A stretch of DNA of 64,000 bases from Mucilaginibacter saanensis (GTDB lineage: Bacteria; Bacteroidota; Bacteroidia; Sphingobacteriales; Sphingobacteriaceae). How positions within the stretch are numbered: the first letter of the stretch is position 1; every line of letters begins with the position of its first letter. A model generated the notes under the pieces. The model had not been told where the DNA came from and ran no database searches. It saw only the letters and a program-made list of their open reading frames with translations. The position numbers and the translations under genes are program-made. Positions 7,538-16,464 of the stretch are shown here, piece after piece. The stretch spans positions 1 to 64,000 of the forward strand of contig NZ_JACHBZ010000015.1 in NCBI RefSeq assembly GCF_014200575.1, read 5' to 3'.

Positions 7538-9358
7538 ATGAATACTAATCAAACAAACTTAAATTCCGCTGTTAAGTCCGAAGTGGTTGGACCCTTGTTT
7601 CGGAAAACCTCCCAGTTTTTAATGCCTGCAAAATTAAACGGTGCGGAGGTAAAGCGGGATGAATACAATATTTACCCCACGTGTTCATTAAAAAATGATA
7701 TAATTTTTAATGGTTATGATTCATTGGGCCAATATATTGTTGGCCAAAAAACAGTGCTCATTGATGGCTACGAAGGTGTTTTTTGGGACCGGATACAAGT
7801 TGAGTTAAATAAATATTTTGAAATAAAGGGTTTAACCGTTAACTGGATTCAAACATCGGCGTACTTAAAACCGGTTAATGTTATTGAGGCAATGGTTGAG
7901 CCTTTCCTGGGAGCGCCGGATGCGGTATGGGGAACTAAATGTACCTTATCGCTTCATGACTTTTATGAGCAGGATACACTAACTACACTAAGACCGAGCA
8001 ATAATCATGACATCAATGTTATTATAGGTATTGCCGCTGCATGCAGCGGTTGGAACGTACCGCTGATCTATATTGATTTACCTAAAAACGAACTACAGTT
8101 CAGAATGAGAGCGGGTGCGGTTACCAACCTGGGTACCAATCAGGTTAACGAGCCGTTTTATATGTATAAGCGTTTTTATTTTGTTGATTGGGTTTTACTC
8201 AATACTTACAAAAAGCAGATACTTGATAAAATAGCCGTTATTGCCGACGGACAATGGCCTGATGATATTAACTGGATGCACAAAGCCGATTTTATTGATG
8301 GCTTAGATCATATCAGTAAATCGGTAATCAGGGTTAGGCCATGGTTTGAACCGGGAGCCTGGGGGGGGCATTGGATAAGGGAAAACATCAAAAATTTAAA
8401 TAAAGATGTGGTTAATTATGCCTGGTCGTTTGAGCTTATAGTACCCGAGAATGGTTTGGTTTTTGAAAGTAGTGGCTATTTGCTTGAGGTATCCTTTGAT
8501 TTCCTGATGTTTCATAACCGTGATGGAGTTTTAGGAGCTCACGCGCAAACGTTTGGTGATGAATTTCCTATCCGTTTTGATTTTCTGGACACCTATGATG
8601 GTGGCAACTTATCTATCCAGTGCCATCCACAATTAAAATATATACAGGAATTGTTCGGTGAAACTATCACCCAGGATGAAACCTATTATATTTTGGATTG
8701 CAAAGATGATGCACAGGTTTATTTGGGCTTTCAGGAAAATATTGATCATGATGAGTTTAAATCGGTACTGGAAAATAGCCGGGCCCAAAGTAAGGTAATT
8801 GAGATTACAGATTATGTGCAGGTCCACAAAGCCCAAAAGCATGATCTATTTTTAATTCCGAATGGTACGGTTCATAGTGCAGGAGCCAATAATCTGGTGC
8901 TGGAAATCAGTGCTACGCCCTACATCTTTACCTTTAAAATGTATGACTGGCTAAGGCTTGATCTGGACGGCAACCCACGCCCAATTAATATTGACCACGC
9001 GTTTCATAATCTTGACTTTAGCCGCAAAGGCAACCGCGTTCAGCAGGAGCTCATTTCAAAACAAACAGTTATTCAGCAGGGGCAAGATTGGCAGATAGTT
9101 CATTTACCAACACACCAGGAGCATTTTTATGATGTTCACCGGTTAGAGTTTGACAGGGAATTGACCGTTAACACCGATAATCACTGCCATGTGATGATGC
9201 TTGTTGAGGGATCGGCGGTGTCCATAAAAACAAAGGATGGTAGCGAGCATGTTTTTGCCTATGCAGAAACCTTTGTAGTACCCGCCGCCGCAGAATCATA
9301 TATTTTAACTAACCTGGGCGGCAGTCGCGCCAAAGTGATTAAAGCCTTTTTAAAATGA
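7538..9358 (+). CDS. Class I mannose-6-phosphate-isomerase-like protein with kinase-like N-terminal region
   Basis: A 606-residue protein, about 1.5 to 2 times the length of ordinary class I phosphomannose isomerases. The isomerase-like part is about residues 325-600 and shows the family blocks IQCHPQ, ETYYILDCKDDAQVYLGF, FLIPNGTVHSAG (metal-ligand His) and the cupin-like tail. Residues about 60-230 resemble a P-loop nucleoside or sugar kinase fold (VLIDGYEGVFWDRI at the P-loop position) but the Gly-rich Walker A with Lys is missing, so ATP binding is doubtful. Reaction by family: fructose-6-phosphate/mannose-6-phosphate interconversion in the cytosol; the real substrate may be another sugar. 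The stop overlaps the start of the next gene, so the two are translationally coupled. Expression is probably controlled by the divergent GntR protein. Confidence 0.82.
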   Translation: MNTNQTNLNSAVKSEVVGPLFRKTSQFLMPAKLNGAEVKRDEYNIYPTCSLKNDIIFNGYDSLGQYIVGQKTVLIDGYEGVFWDRIQVELNKYFEIKGLTVNWIQTSAYLKPVNVIEAMVEPFLGAPDAVWGTKCTLSLHDFYEQDTLTTLRPSNNHDINVIIGIAAACSGWNVPLIYIDLPKNELQFRMRAGAVTNLGTNQVNEPFYMYKRFYFVDWVLLNTYKKQILDKIAVIADGQWPDDINWMHKADFIDGLDHISKSVIRVRPWFEPGAWGGHWIRENIKNLNKDVVNYAWSFELIVPENGLVFESSGYLLEVSFDFLMFHNRDGVLGAHAQTFGDEFPIRFDFLDTYDGGNLSIQCHPQLKYIQELFGETITQDETYYILDCKDDAQVYLGFQENIDHDEFKSVLENSRAQSKVIEITDYVQVHKAQKHDLFLIPNGTVHSAGANNLVLEISATPYIFTFKMYDWLRLDLDGNPRPINIDHAFHNLDFSRKGNRVQQELISKQTVIQQGQDWQIVHLPTHQEHFYDVHRLEFDRELTVNTDNHCHVMMLVEGSAVSIKTKDGSEHVFAYAETFVVPAAAESYILTNLGGSRAKVIKAFLK

Positions 9359-10791
9359 GTAAAGTAATAACAACAGCAAGTACTATTGGCACTAAAACAA
9401 GCAATATTTATTTGTATCTGGTTTGCCTGGTAGCTGCACTCGGTGGGTTTTTATTTGGCTTTGATACGGCTGTAATTTCGGGCACGGTAAGCCTGGTTAA
9501 GCATGATTTTGGTTTAAATGCCGTGAGCGAAGGCTGGTTTGTAAGTTGCGCGTTGCTGGGTTGTATTATAGGCGTAAGTTTTTCAGGCAAACTGAGCGAT
9601 AAATATGGCCGTAAAATAGTATTGATCATCTCGGCAATTTTGTTTCTTGTCTCGGCACTGGGTTGTATGTTTTCAGGTTCATTTACGGTTTTAATCCTAT
9701 TTAGGTTAATTGGGGGCTTGGGTATAGGGGTAGCCTCCATGGTATCACCATTATATATTTCTGAATTTTCACCCTCGCGTTTCCGGGGGATGATGGTATC
9801 GCTGTATCAATTGGCTTTAACCTTAGGAATTGTGCTGGCATATTTTTCAAATGCCTACCTGGCCAACCATGCTGTTGATACATATAGCAGTGTAAGCGTC
9901 AGTAAAATATTTTCGGCCGAAGTTTGGCGTGCCATGCTCGGTTTAGGGGCTTTGCCTGCAGCTATATTTTTAATTTGCCTGTTTTTGGTCCCCGAATCGC
10001 CAAGATGGTTGTTGTTAAAGGGGTATCAACAAAAAGCTGAAAATATATTAATCAAAATTGACGGGGCAGAAGCGGCTCAAAAAGAAATAGAGGCGTTTAA
10101 CTCGGTTCTGGACAATAACGACGAGGGTTCACTCCGGGAATTGTTTACTCCCGTTTATCGCCGCGCTTTGTGGGTGGGGTTGTTGCTGCCATTTCTATCA
10201 CAGGTTTGCGGTATAAATGCGGTTATTTATTATGGTCCACGCATATTGGAGCAGGCTGGTTTTACACTTAACAGCGCCCTTGGCGGCCAGGTAACCATTG
10301 GCCTGGTTAATGTGGTATTTACTTTTGTGGCTATTTTCACCGTTGATAAATGGGGGCGCAGGCCGTTATTATTTGCCGGTATTGGGGGCGCAGTAGTTTC
10401 GTTAATTATTATTGGGGTGCTGTTTGCATTGGGAGTTACTTCGGGCCTGTGGATATTGATTTTTATTTTGGCTTTTATCGCCTGTTTTGCGTTCTCGTTC
10501 GGCCCTGTTTGCTGGGTGGTAGTTGGCGAAATATTTCCCAATGCGATACGAGGTAAGGCTATGGCATTGGCAACACTTTCTTTGTGGGTAGGTAACTTTT
10601 TAGTAGGCCAGTTAACACCAATTTTATTGGAAGAGCTGGGTTCATCATGGACGTTTTGGTTATTTGCCCTTTGCTGTTCCCCGGCATTGTGGCTCACCTG
10701 GAAACTGATCCCTGAAACTAAAGGTAGATCGTTAGAAAATATAGAAGCTTACTGGAAAGAGGCATATCAGGATAGCCTCAAAAAGCATTAG
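9355..10791 (+). CDS. MFS sugar:H+ symporter (SP family)
   Basis: A 478-residue inner-membrane transporter with 12 predicted helices. Family signatures in order: GGFLFGFDTAVISG in helix 1, DKYGRK between helices 2 and 3, RLIGGLGIGVASMVSPLYISE in helix 4, PESPRWLL before the central loop, DKWGRRPLL between helices 8 and 9, and PETKGRSLE at the C-terminus. These define the sugar-porter branch that includes XylE, AraE and GLUT proteins. The ATG overlaps the upstream stop (ATGA). It presumably imports the monosaccharide processed by the isomerase-like partner; the exact sugar cannot be read from sequence. Confidence 0.93.
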   Translation: MSKVITTASTIGTKTSNIYLYLVCLVAALGGFLFGFDTAVISGTVSLVKHDFGLNAVSEGWFVSCALLGCIIGVSFSGKLSDKYGRKIVLIISAILFLVSALGCMFSGSFTVLILFRLIGGLGIGVASMVSPLYISEFSPSRFRGMMVSLYQLALTLGIVLAYFSNAYLANHAVDTYSSVSVSKIFSAEVWRAMLGLGALPAAIFLICLFLVPESPRWLLLKGYQQKAENILIKIDGAEAAQKEIEAFNSVLDNNDEGSLRELFTPVYRRALWVGLLLPFLSQVCGINAVIYYGPRILEQAGFTLNSALGGQVTIGLVNVVFTFVAIFTVDKWGRRPLLFAGIGGAVVSLIIIGVLFALGVTSGLWILIFILAFIACFAFSFGPVCWVVVGEIFPNAIRGKAMALATLSLWVGNFLVGQLTPILLEELGSSWTFWLFALCCSPALWLTWKLIPETKGRSLENIEAYWKEAYQDSLKKH

Positions 10792-11185
10792 TAGCCTTTA
10801 ATTAATAAATAGCTACCCCGGCTATTCATAAATTATATCTGCACCGCCGTTGAAAAGCGAGCGGTGTTTTTTATGCCATTAACATTCCTCAATTGCCTGT
10901 AATGATAAAGTGCTTACTCGTATTGTATTGCTGAATCTTATTATACCACTGTAATCCCCGCTACCAAATAATTGTAACAATAGTTTAACAGGAGTAATCT
11001 AACGTCAAAGATTAATATCCAGCCTTGTATTTTTTTGAGGAAAAGTATAGCAAAATGTTAATTAATGCAATTTTGTTGCTTTTAAATATTTTATTCTGTA
11101 GGTTGGCAAAAGTTCTCCGTTAGATGCGCAAAGCATGTTTGGGAAATGAAAAAAAAGGTTGATTAAGGGATCATAATGAGCATAA
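10792..11185. other. Intergenic region after sugar operon
   Basis: A 394-base gap holding the terminator of the sugar operon (10842-10872) and then AT-rich sequence leading to the flavoprotein gene. TATTTTTTTG near 11029 resembles a -7 box but is two bases too long. No further ORF or RNA is evident. Confidence 0.5.
10842..10872 (+). terminator. Rho-independent terminator of sugar operon
   Basis: CACCGC (10842-10847), 13-base loop, GCGGTG (10861-10866), then TTTTTT. Confidence 0.75.
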
Positions 11186-12085
11186 ATGAATTACGAAATA
11201 ATTATTATAGGAGGAAGTTACGCCGGTTTATCGGCGGCAACCACGTTAGGCCGGGCGCTTCGTAAAGTTTTGGTAATTGATGGCGGCAAGCCTTGTAACC
11301 GGCAAACGCCGCACTCGCACAATTTTTTAACCCGGGATGGTGAAACCCCTGCGACGATTGCTAATATTGCCAAAGATCAGTTGACAAGATATAAAACGGT
11401 TAAGTTTGTTCATGATTTTGCTATTGATGCCGCAAGGCAAAAACGCGGTTTTGAGGTGCTCACCTTATCGGGTAAAATTTATACGGCCAGCCGGTTATTA
11501 TTTGCTACAGGTATAACCGATGCCATACCTGATATTCTGGGTTTTGCGGAATGTTGGGGCATTTCGGTATTGCATTGCCCTTATTGTCATGGGTATGAAG
11601 TGAGCTATCAGCCAACAGGCGTTATTGGTAACGGCGATGGAGGCTTTGAAATGGCAAAGCTCATCAGTAACTGGACTAAAGATCTCACATTGTTCACCAA
11701 TGGCGAACCTACACTGACAGCAGCTCAGCTGCAAAAGCTAAAGTCAAAAAAAATCAAGATTATTGATAGCGAAGTACAAGCGATTGCCCATCACAATGGA
11801 CAGGTGAAAAGTATTGCGCTTGCGGGCAATTTGAATCATGACATCAATGTTTTATATGCCCGGGTTCCTTTTGCGCAACATTGTAATTTGCCGCAACAAT
11901 TGGGCTGCCAGTTAACAGATATGGGGTATATGGCGGTTGATGGTTTTTACCAGACAAGTGTACCGGGTATTTATGCTGCAGGCGATAATATAACTCCTAT
12001 GCGGTCTGTTGCTTTGGCCGTATCAGGTGGGGTGTCTGCCGGGGCATTTATCAATAAGGATTTAATAGACAATGCCTATATTTAA
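11186..12085 (+). CDS. Thioredoxin-reductase-like FAD/NAD(P) oxidoreductase
   Basis: A 299-residue cytosolic flavoprotein of the thioredoxin reductase/AhpF fold. The N-terminal FAD-binding motif is IIIGGSYAGLSAATTLGRA. The central NAD(P) domain has GNGDGGFEMAKLISNW; GNGDGG differs somewhat from the usual GxGxxA. The redox motif is CPYCHGYE, in place of the CATC of classical thioredoxin reductases. The FAD-binding C-terminal motif is GIYAAGDN. Members of this group include gliotoxin-reductase-like proteins and stand-alone disulfide oxidoreductases; the partner is unknown. It lies 16 bases before the peptidase gene, probably in one transcript. Confidence 0.88.
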   Translation: MNYEIIIIGGSYAGLSAATTLGRALRKVLVIDGGKPCNRQTPHSHNFLTRDGETPATIANIAKDQLTRYKTVKFVHDFAIDAARQKRGFEVLTLSGKIYTASRLLFATGITDAIPDILGFAECWGISVLHCPYCHGYEVSYQPTGVIGNGDGGFEMAKLISNWTKDLTLFTNGEPTLTAAQLQKLKSKKIKIIDSEVQAIAHHNGQVKSIALAGNLNHDINVLYARVPFAQHCNLPQQLGCQLTDMGYMAVDGFYQTSVPGIYAAGDNITPMRSVALAVSGGVSAGAFINKDLIDNAYI

Positions 12086-12101
12086 ATATTAAACTTAAAA
12101 T

Positions 12102-14270
12102 ATGAATAAATTAAAATCTGTAATCATCTTACTGTTATTGCCTTTGATATTTAGTGAGATAGCCAAAGCGGATGAGGGTATGTGGATACCTATGCTCATT
12201 GGCAAAAACTATGATCAAATGAAAAAACAGGGCTTTAAACTAACCCCTGAAGATTTGTACAACATTAATAAAGCCAGTATTAAAGATGCTATAGTTTCAT
12301 TAGGCGGTGGTTTTTGTACCGGCGAGGTGGTATCTAATAAGGGGCTGGTTTTTACCAATCATCATTGTGGTTATGAGGCTATATCTGCTAATTCAACCCC
12401 TCAAAATGATATTTTGGATAATGGCTTCTATGCTAAAAGTTACCAGGAGGAGAAACCAATCTCGGGATTATTTGTGCAGTTTTTGGTGAGGATGGAAGAT
12501 GTTACCCCACAGGTTACTGCGGCACTTAAAGGCGTAACGGACGCCGAAAGAGGGCAAAAGCTGGAAGATATAAATAACAAATTAATTGCCGATGCCACAA
12601 ACGGAACCGGCTATGAAGGTTCAGTAAAGGACTTTTTTGATGGTAATCAGTATTTCCTTTACCTGTATGAAACCTATAATGATGTGCGTTTAGTAGGTGC
12701 ACCGCCACAGTCTATAGGTAAGTTTGGCGGCGATACCGATAACTGGGAATGGCCAAGGCATACCGGTGATTTCTCCATTTTCAGGATCTACAGCGGTAAG
12801 GATGGTAAACCAGCCGCCTACTCGGCCGATAACGTACCCCTGGTACCTAAAAAGTTTTTACCGGTATCTATAAAAGGCGTTAAAAACGGCGATTTTGCTA
12901 TGGTTTATGGTTACCCAGGTCGTACGGATAGGTTTTTAACCTCCAACGGTGTTAAGTTGGCTACAGAAGAAACCAATCCGGTAATTGTAAAGCTGCGTGA
13001 TATACGCCTTAAAGCCTGGAAAGAGGAAATGAATAAAAGTGTGGATACCCGGCTTAAATTATCTTCTGAATATGCCGAAATAGCTAATTACTGGAAATAC
13101 TTTATTGGCCAAACAGAGCAGTTAAAAGGTTTAGGTATCTATGCTCAAAAACAACAACAGGAGGCTGAATTTACAAAGTGGGCTGCAGATAAGCCTGCTT
13201 ATGCGGGCTTGATGGATAGTTATAAGCAACTGTACGCTGCTTATGAGCCATATGCCATCCACCGCACCTTTGTTGACGAAGGTTTACATGCTCCTAACTT
13301 TATTTACAACACACTGGTCACATTTAATTTATTGCGCGCGCTGGATGCACAAAAGGATGATGCTAAAGCCGCTGATGAAATTAAGAAAGAGCTGAAAGAG
13401 CAAACAGACAGTTATTTGAATACTTATAATGAGCCATCTGACAAAAAAGCATTTGCGCAGATCATGGCTACCTATTATACTGATATTCCAAAAGATCAGC
13501 GTCCACAGTTTATTGAGGATATTGTAAGCAAATATCAATCGGCTACGGTTGAGGAAGCATTTATGAAATTTGCTAATGAACTTTGGAGTACCAGCAGTAT
13601 CATCACCCCTGATAAATTTAAGGCCTTTATTGAAAACCCATCTTTAGAGGTGTTGAGTAAAGATCCTGCTTACTTATATGCAAAGCAGGTAAGCCCCAGG
13701 GCTTATGCCAGAAACGTTTTTGGTACTAAGATCAGCGATTTTGAAGTTCAAAAAGAAAAGCTCGACCATATATACCTGCAAGCCCTTTTGGAAAAAAACA
13801 AAGGCAAACTCATTTATCCTGATGCTAACTCTACCATGCGTATCAGCTACGGCAACGTACAGGATTATGCATCTAAGGATGGGGTGAAATATAATATACA
13901 AACCAATTTGGACGAGGTACTTAAAAAGTATAAGCCGGGCGATAGTGAATTTGATTTGCCTGCATCGTTAATTACGGCCTATAAGAATAAACAATTTGGG
14001 CAATATAGCGAAAACGGAACAGTTCCGGTATGCTTTATCACCAATGATGATATTACCGGGGGGAATTCGGGCTCGCCGGTTATTAACGGTAACGGTGAGC
14101 TGATAGGGTTGGCATTTGATGGCAATTGGGAAGCCATGAGCGGCGATATTGCCTTTGATAAAAAGTATAAAAGAACAATATGTGTTGATGTGCGCTATGT
14201 ACTATGGTGTATTGATATACTTGGCCATGCTGATAACCTGATCAGCGAATTGGATATTCATAAAAACTAA
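12102..14270 (+). CDS. dpp7: S46 dipeptidyl peptidase, DPP7-like
   Basis: A 722-residue exported serine peptidase. A signal peptide occupies about residues 1-23. The catalytic His lies in FTNHHCGYE (about 87-88), the Ser in DITGGNSGSPVI (Ser656). Eighteen residues after the Ser the S1-pocket position is Gly674 in AFDGNWE. In the studied enzymes Gly here goes with DPP7 (hydrophobic P1) and Arg with DPP11 (acidic P1); I rely on memory for this rule. DPP7 removes dipeptides from oligopeptides in the periplasm, feeding amino-acid use. The length is normal for S46. It follows the flavoprotein by 16 bases. Confidence 0.92.
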   Translation: MNKLKSVIILLLLPLIFSEIAKADEGMWIPMLIGKNYDQMKKQGFKLTPEDLYNINKASIKDAIVSLGGGFCTGEVVSNKGLVFTNHHCGYEAISANSTPQNDILDNGFYAKSYQEEKPISGLFVQFLVRMEDVTPQVTAALKGVTDAERGQKLEDINNKLIADATNGTGYEGSVKDFFDGNQYFLYLYETYNDVRLVGAPPQSIGKFGGDTDNWEWPRHTGDFSIFRIYSGKDGKPAAYSADNVPLVPKKFLPVSIKGVKNGDFAMVYGYPGRTDRFLTSNGVKLATEETNPVIVKLRDIRLKAWKEEMNKSVDTRLKLSSEYAEIANYWKYFIGQTEQLKGLGIYAQKQQQEAEFTKWAADKPAYAGLMDSYKQLYAAYEPYAIHRTFVDEGLHAPNFIYNTLVTFNLLRALDAQKDDAKAADEIKKELKEQTDSYLNTYNEPSDKKAFAQIMATYYTDIPKDQRPQFIEDIVSKYQSATVEEAFMKFANELWSTSSIITPDKFKAFIENPSLEVLSKDPAYLYAKQVSPRAYARNVFGTKISDFEVQKEKLDHIYLQALLEKNKGKLIYPDANSTMRISYGNVQDYASKDGVKYNIQTNLDEVLKKYKPGDSEFDLPASLITAYKNKQFGQYSENGTVPVCFITNDDITGGNSGSPVINGNGELIGLAFDGNWEAMSGDIAFDKKYKRTICVDVRYVLWCIDILGHADNLISELDIHKN

Positions 14271-14291
14271 CAACAAAATCATTTAAAGACG

Positions 14292-14323
14292 AAAAGGTAG
14301 CTTGTTTTACAGGTTGCCTTTTT
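14292..14323. terminator. Bidirectional terminator between dpp7 and lgt
   Basis: Stem from GAAAAGGTAGCTTG with CAGGTTGCCTTTTT, including wobble pairs. A-run before and T-run after suit both converging genes. Confidence 0.6.
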
Positions 14324-14340
14324 GTTTGATACTTTAGTGC

Positions 14341-15183
14341 TCAACTTACTGAAACTTCATTATTTACGGGCAGGCTTTTTCCTTTAATCAGCATTAAAAT
14401 AATACCTGCAGTAATAAAGGGGATACTTAATAATTGCCCCATGTTTAATGTCATGTGAGCTTCAAAGTCTACCTGGTCTGCCTTTAATCCTTCCAGTAAA
14501 AACCTTGCGGTAAATATCAGCACCAGGAACAGACCTAAAATAAAGCCATTTTTTGATGGCCGGTAACGCACAATCAGGTTTAAAATAATAAATATACTAA
14601 GGTATGCCAGTGCCTCATAAAGCTGGGCCGGGTGACGGGGAACACCATCTTCCTGTACAAAAATAAACGCCCAGCTTAAATTGGTGGGTTTGCCTATAAT
14701 TTCGGAGTTCATGAGGTTACCCAACCTGATACAGCAACCTGCCAGCGGAACAACCAAAGCCAGCTGATCCATGATCCAGAGTAGGTTAACATAGCTTTTA
14801 AACCGGTAGTTATAAAGTACAAGCGCCAAAAATATACCAATGCCGCCGCCATGGCTGGCCAATCCCTGGTACCCCGTTATCCGGAACTCCGGACTAAACT
14901 GAAATGGCAGAAATATTTCGGGGATATGTTTGCTGTAGTAGGCCCAGTCATAAAACAGGCAATGGCCCAATCTTGCACCAATAAGGGTGCCCACTACTAC
15001 ATAAATGGTTAGTTTTTCAAGCAGATACAAATGTATGCGTGCTTTTTTAAAGCGGCCCTTTAAAATGATGTAGCTAAATATAAAGCCGCTTAAAAATAAA
15101 AGCGAATACCACCGTAAAGCATAAAAGCCAAGATTAAAAATGTCAGGACTGGGGTTCCAGGTAATGTACCCAGGTATATTCAT
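14341..15183 (-). CDS. lgt: Prolipoprotein diacylglyceryl transferase
   Basis: A 280-residue inner-membrane enzyme with about seven helices. It transfers diacylglycerol from phosphatidylglycerol to the lipobox Cys of prelipoproteins, the first step of lipoprotein maturation. Family blocks: YALRWYSLLFLSGF near the N-terminus, GARLGHCLFYDW, GLASHGGGIG, the Lgt signature GCCIRLGNLMNSEIIGKPT and RHPAQLYEA. Many predicted lipoproteins in the window depend on this activity. It lies 19 bases after the CobW-family gene, and the two are probably co-transcribed. Confidence 0.96.
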   Translation of the reverse strand: MNIPGYITWNPSPDIFNLGFYALRWYSLLFLSGFIFSYIILKGRFKKARIHLYLLEKLTIYVVVGTLIGARLGHCLFYDWAYYSKHIPEIFLPFQFSPEFRITGYQGLASHGGGIGIFLALVLYNYRFKSYVNLLWIMDQLALVVPLAGCCIRLGNLMNSEIIGKPTNLSWAFIFVQEDGVPRHPAQLYEALAYLSIFIILNLIVRYRPSKNGFILGLFLVLIFTARFLLEGLKADQVDFEAHMTLNMGQLLSIPFITAGIILMLIKGKSLPVNNEVSVS

Positions 15184-15202
15184 AAAGCGTTATTTATGGT
15201 TG

Positions 15203-16186
15203 TTAATTGTATCGGTGAAAACATTGTTTCAGCAATTTTTCAAACCCGTTTGCCTGTAGGTTTTTGCCAATAAACACAATACGGCTGTTCTTTTCGGTAC
15301 CAGGTGCCCAGTCTTCGCCGGGTTTAATGGCCAGATCATTCATAACTGATTGTATAATTAGCTTTTGCGGGTAGTTATATACATTAAAAATGCCTTTTAC
15401 TCTGTACACATCCTTTGCCTGAAAATTGAGAAAGACCGTTAACCTGTGGGACAAAAGCTGCAGATCAAATGGCTCCTTAAAATTAAAACTTAAGGATACC
15501 AGGTCATGATGCTGATGACGCTGGTGCTGTACCGCGAAAGTACCAGTTTTTTTTGATGGCAAGTTAACCTGGATCACAGCCTTGCGTGGTGTATTGAATA
15601 TTTCATCAAAAGGATAACGGTCATGATTGCCTGATAGTACTACAGCAAAGGGATTAATGGCCCTTAGTAATTTTTGCAAACGCATAATTTCATCGGCCTC
15701 AACTGTATCTGTTTTAGTGATCAGTAAAATATCGCTGAAACTAATCTGGTTACGGGCTTCTTCTGTTTCACTTAGCTGTTGTTCCACGTTGCGGGCATCT
15801 ACCAAACAAATTACCAGTTTAAGCTTATAATAGTAAGGAACCGAAGCGTTGGTCAAAAAAGGAGCGGCAACCGATGCCGGGTTAGCGATACCGGTGGTTT
15901 CAATCACCAGTTCATCAAAGTCCTCTTTGCCATTCCACAATACCTCTAATAGAGAATAAAAGTCGTCATTAAGTGTGCAGCATAAACAACCGTTATTGAG
16001 TTCAAAAAGATTTTTATCGGCGCCAATAACCAATTCACCGTCAATACCCTCTTGCCCGTATTCATTCTCAATTACCGCCAGTTTGTATTTCTTTTTGTAA
16101 GCTATTAAAGCATTTAAGAAAGTTGTTTTGCCGGCACCTAAAAAACCTGTAATTATGGTAACCTGTTTGGGATTGGTTGTTGTCAT
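15203..16186 (-). CDS. CobW/COG0523-family metal-chaperone GTPase
   Basis: A 327-residue cytosolic G3E GTPase. Walker A is GFLGAGKTTFLNAL (about residues 14-27); ENEYGQEGIDGELV follows; the metal-binding CxCC motif is GCLCCTL; the base-recognition motif is TKTD. The segment VQHQRHQHHDLVS is His-rich, as in zinc-linked members such as YjiA, YeiR and ZNG1. The C-terminal CobW_C domain is present (FDLQLLSHRL onward). Metal identity (zinc is likeliest) is inference. A short inverted repeat GCAA-TAATG-TTGC about 55 bases upstream could be a metal-regulator site, but I cannot assign it. Confidence 0.9.
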   Translation of the reverse strand: MTTTNPKQVTIITGFLGAGKTTFLNALIAYKKKYKLAVIENEYGQEGIDGELVIGADKNLFELNNGCLCCTLNDDFYSLLEVLWNGKEDFDELVIETTGIANPASVAAPFLTNASVPYYYKLKLVICLVDARNVEQQLSETEEARNQISFSDILLITKTDTVEADEIMRLQKLLRAINPFAVVLSGNHDRYPFDEIFNTPRKAVIQVNLPSKKTGTFAVQHQRHQHHDLVSLSFNFKEPFDLQLLSHRLTVFLNFQAKDVYRVKGIFNVYNYPQKLIIQSVMNDLAIKPGEDWAPGTEKNSRIVFIGKNLQANGFEKLLKQCFHRYN

Positions 16187-16464
16187 TAGCCTGGCGTAAT
16201 TGATTTTAGCAATGGTAAATATACGGTATATTCAACAAATGCAATAATGTTGCTTTTGATTGGCATTCATATACATCACGAAGTGATCCTTTATTCTATG
16301 TGCCCGTTCTGTTTTAAGTACCATACGTTGTAGTGAGATTTACTTATAGCGGCATCGTTTTATTTTATTTGTTTTAATTAATTATTGAGGTAAATTGTTG
16401 CTGATTTTATAAACACCTGCTAAACCTCAAACTATTTTAAACCTATACCCGATCTCATTCATAT

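Noticed and set aside
16233..16253. Inverted repeats near GCAATAATGTTGC upstream of the CobW gene, considered as a Zur box
   Set aside because: The match is short and I know no reliable Bacteroidota Zur consensus; mentioned only in the gene entry.
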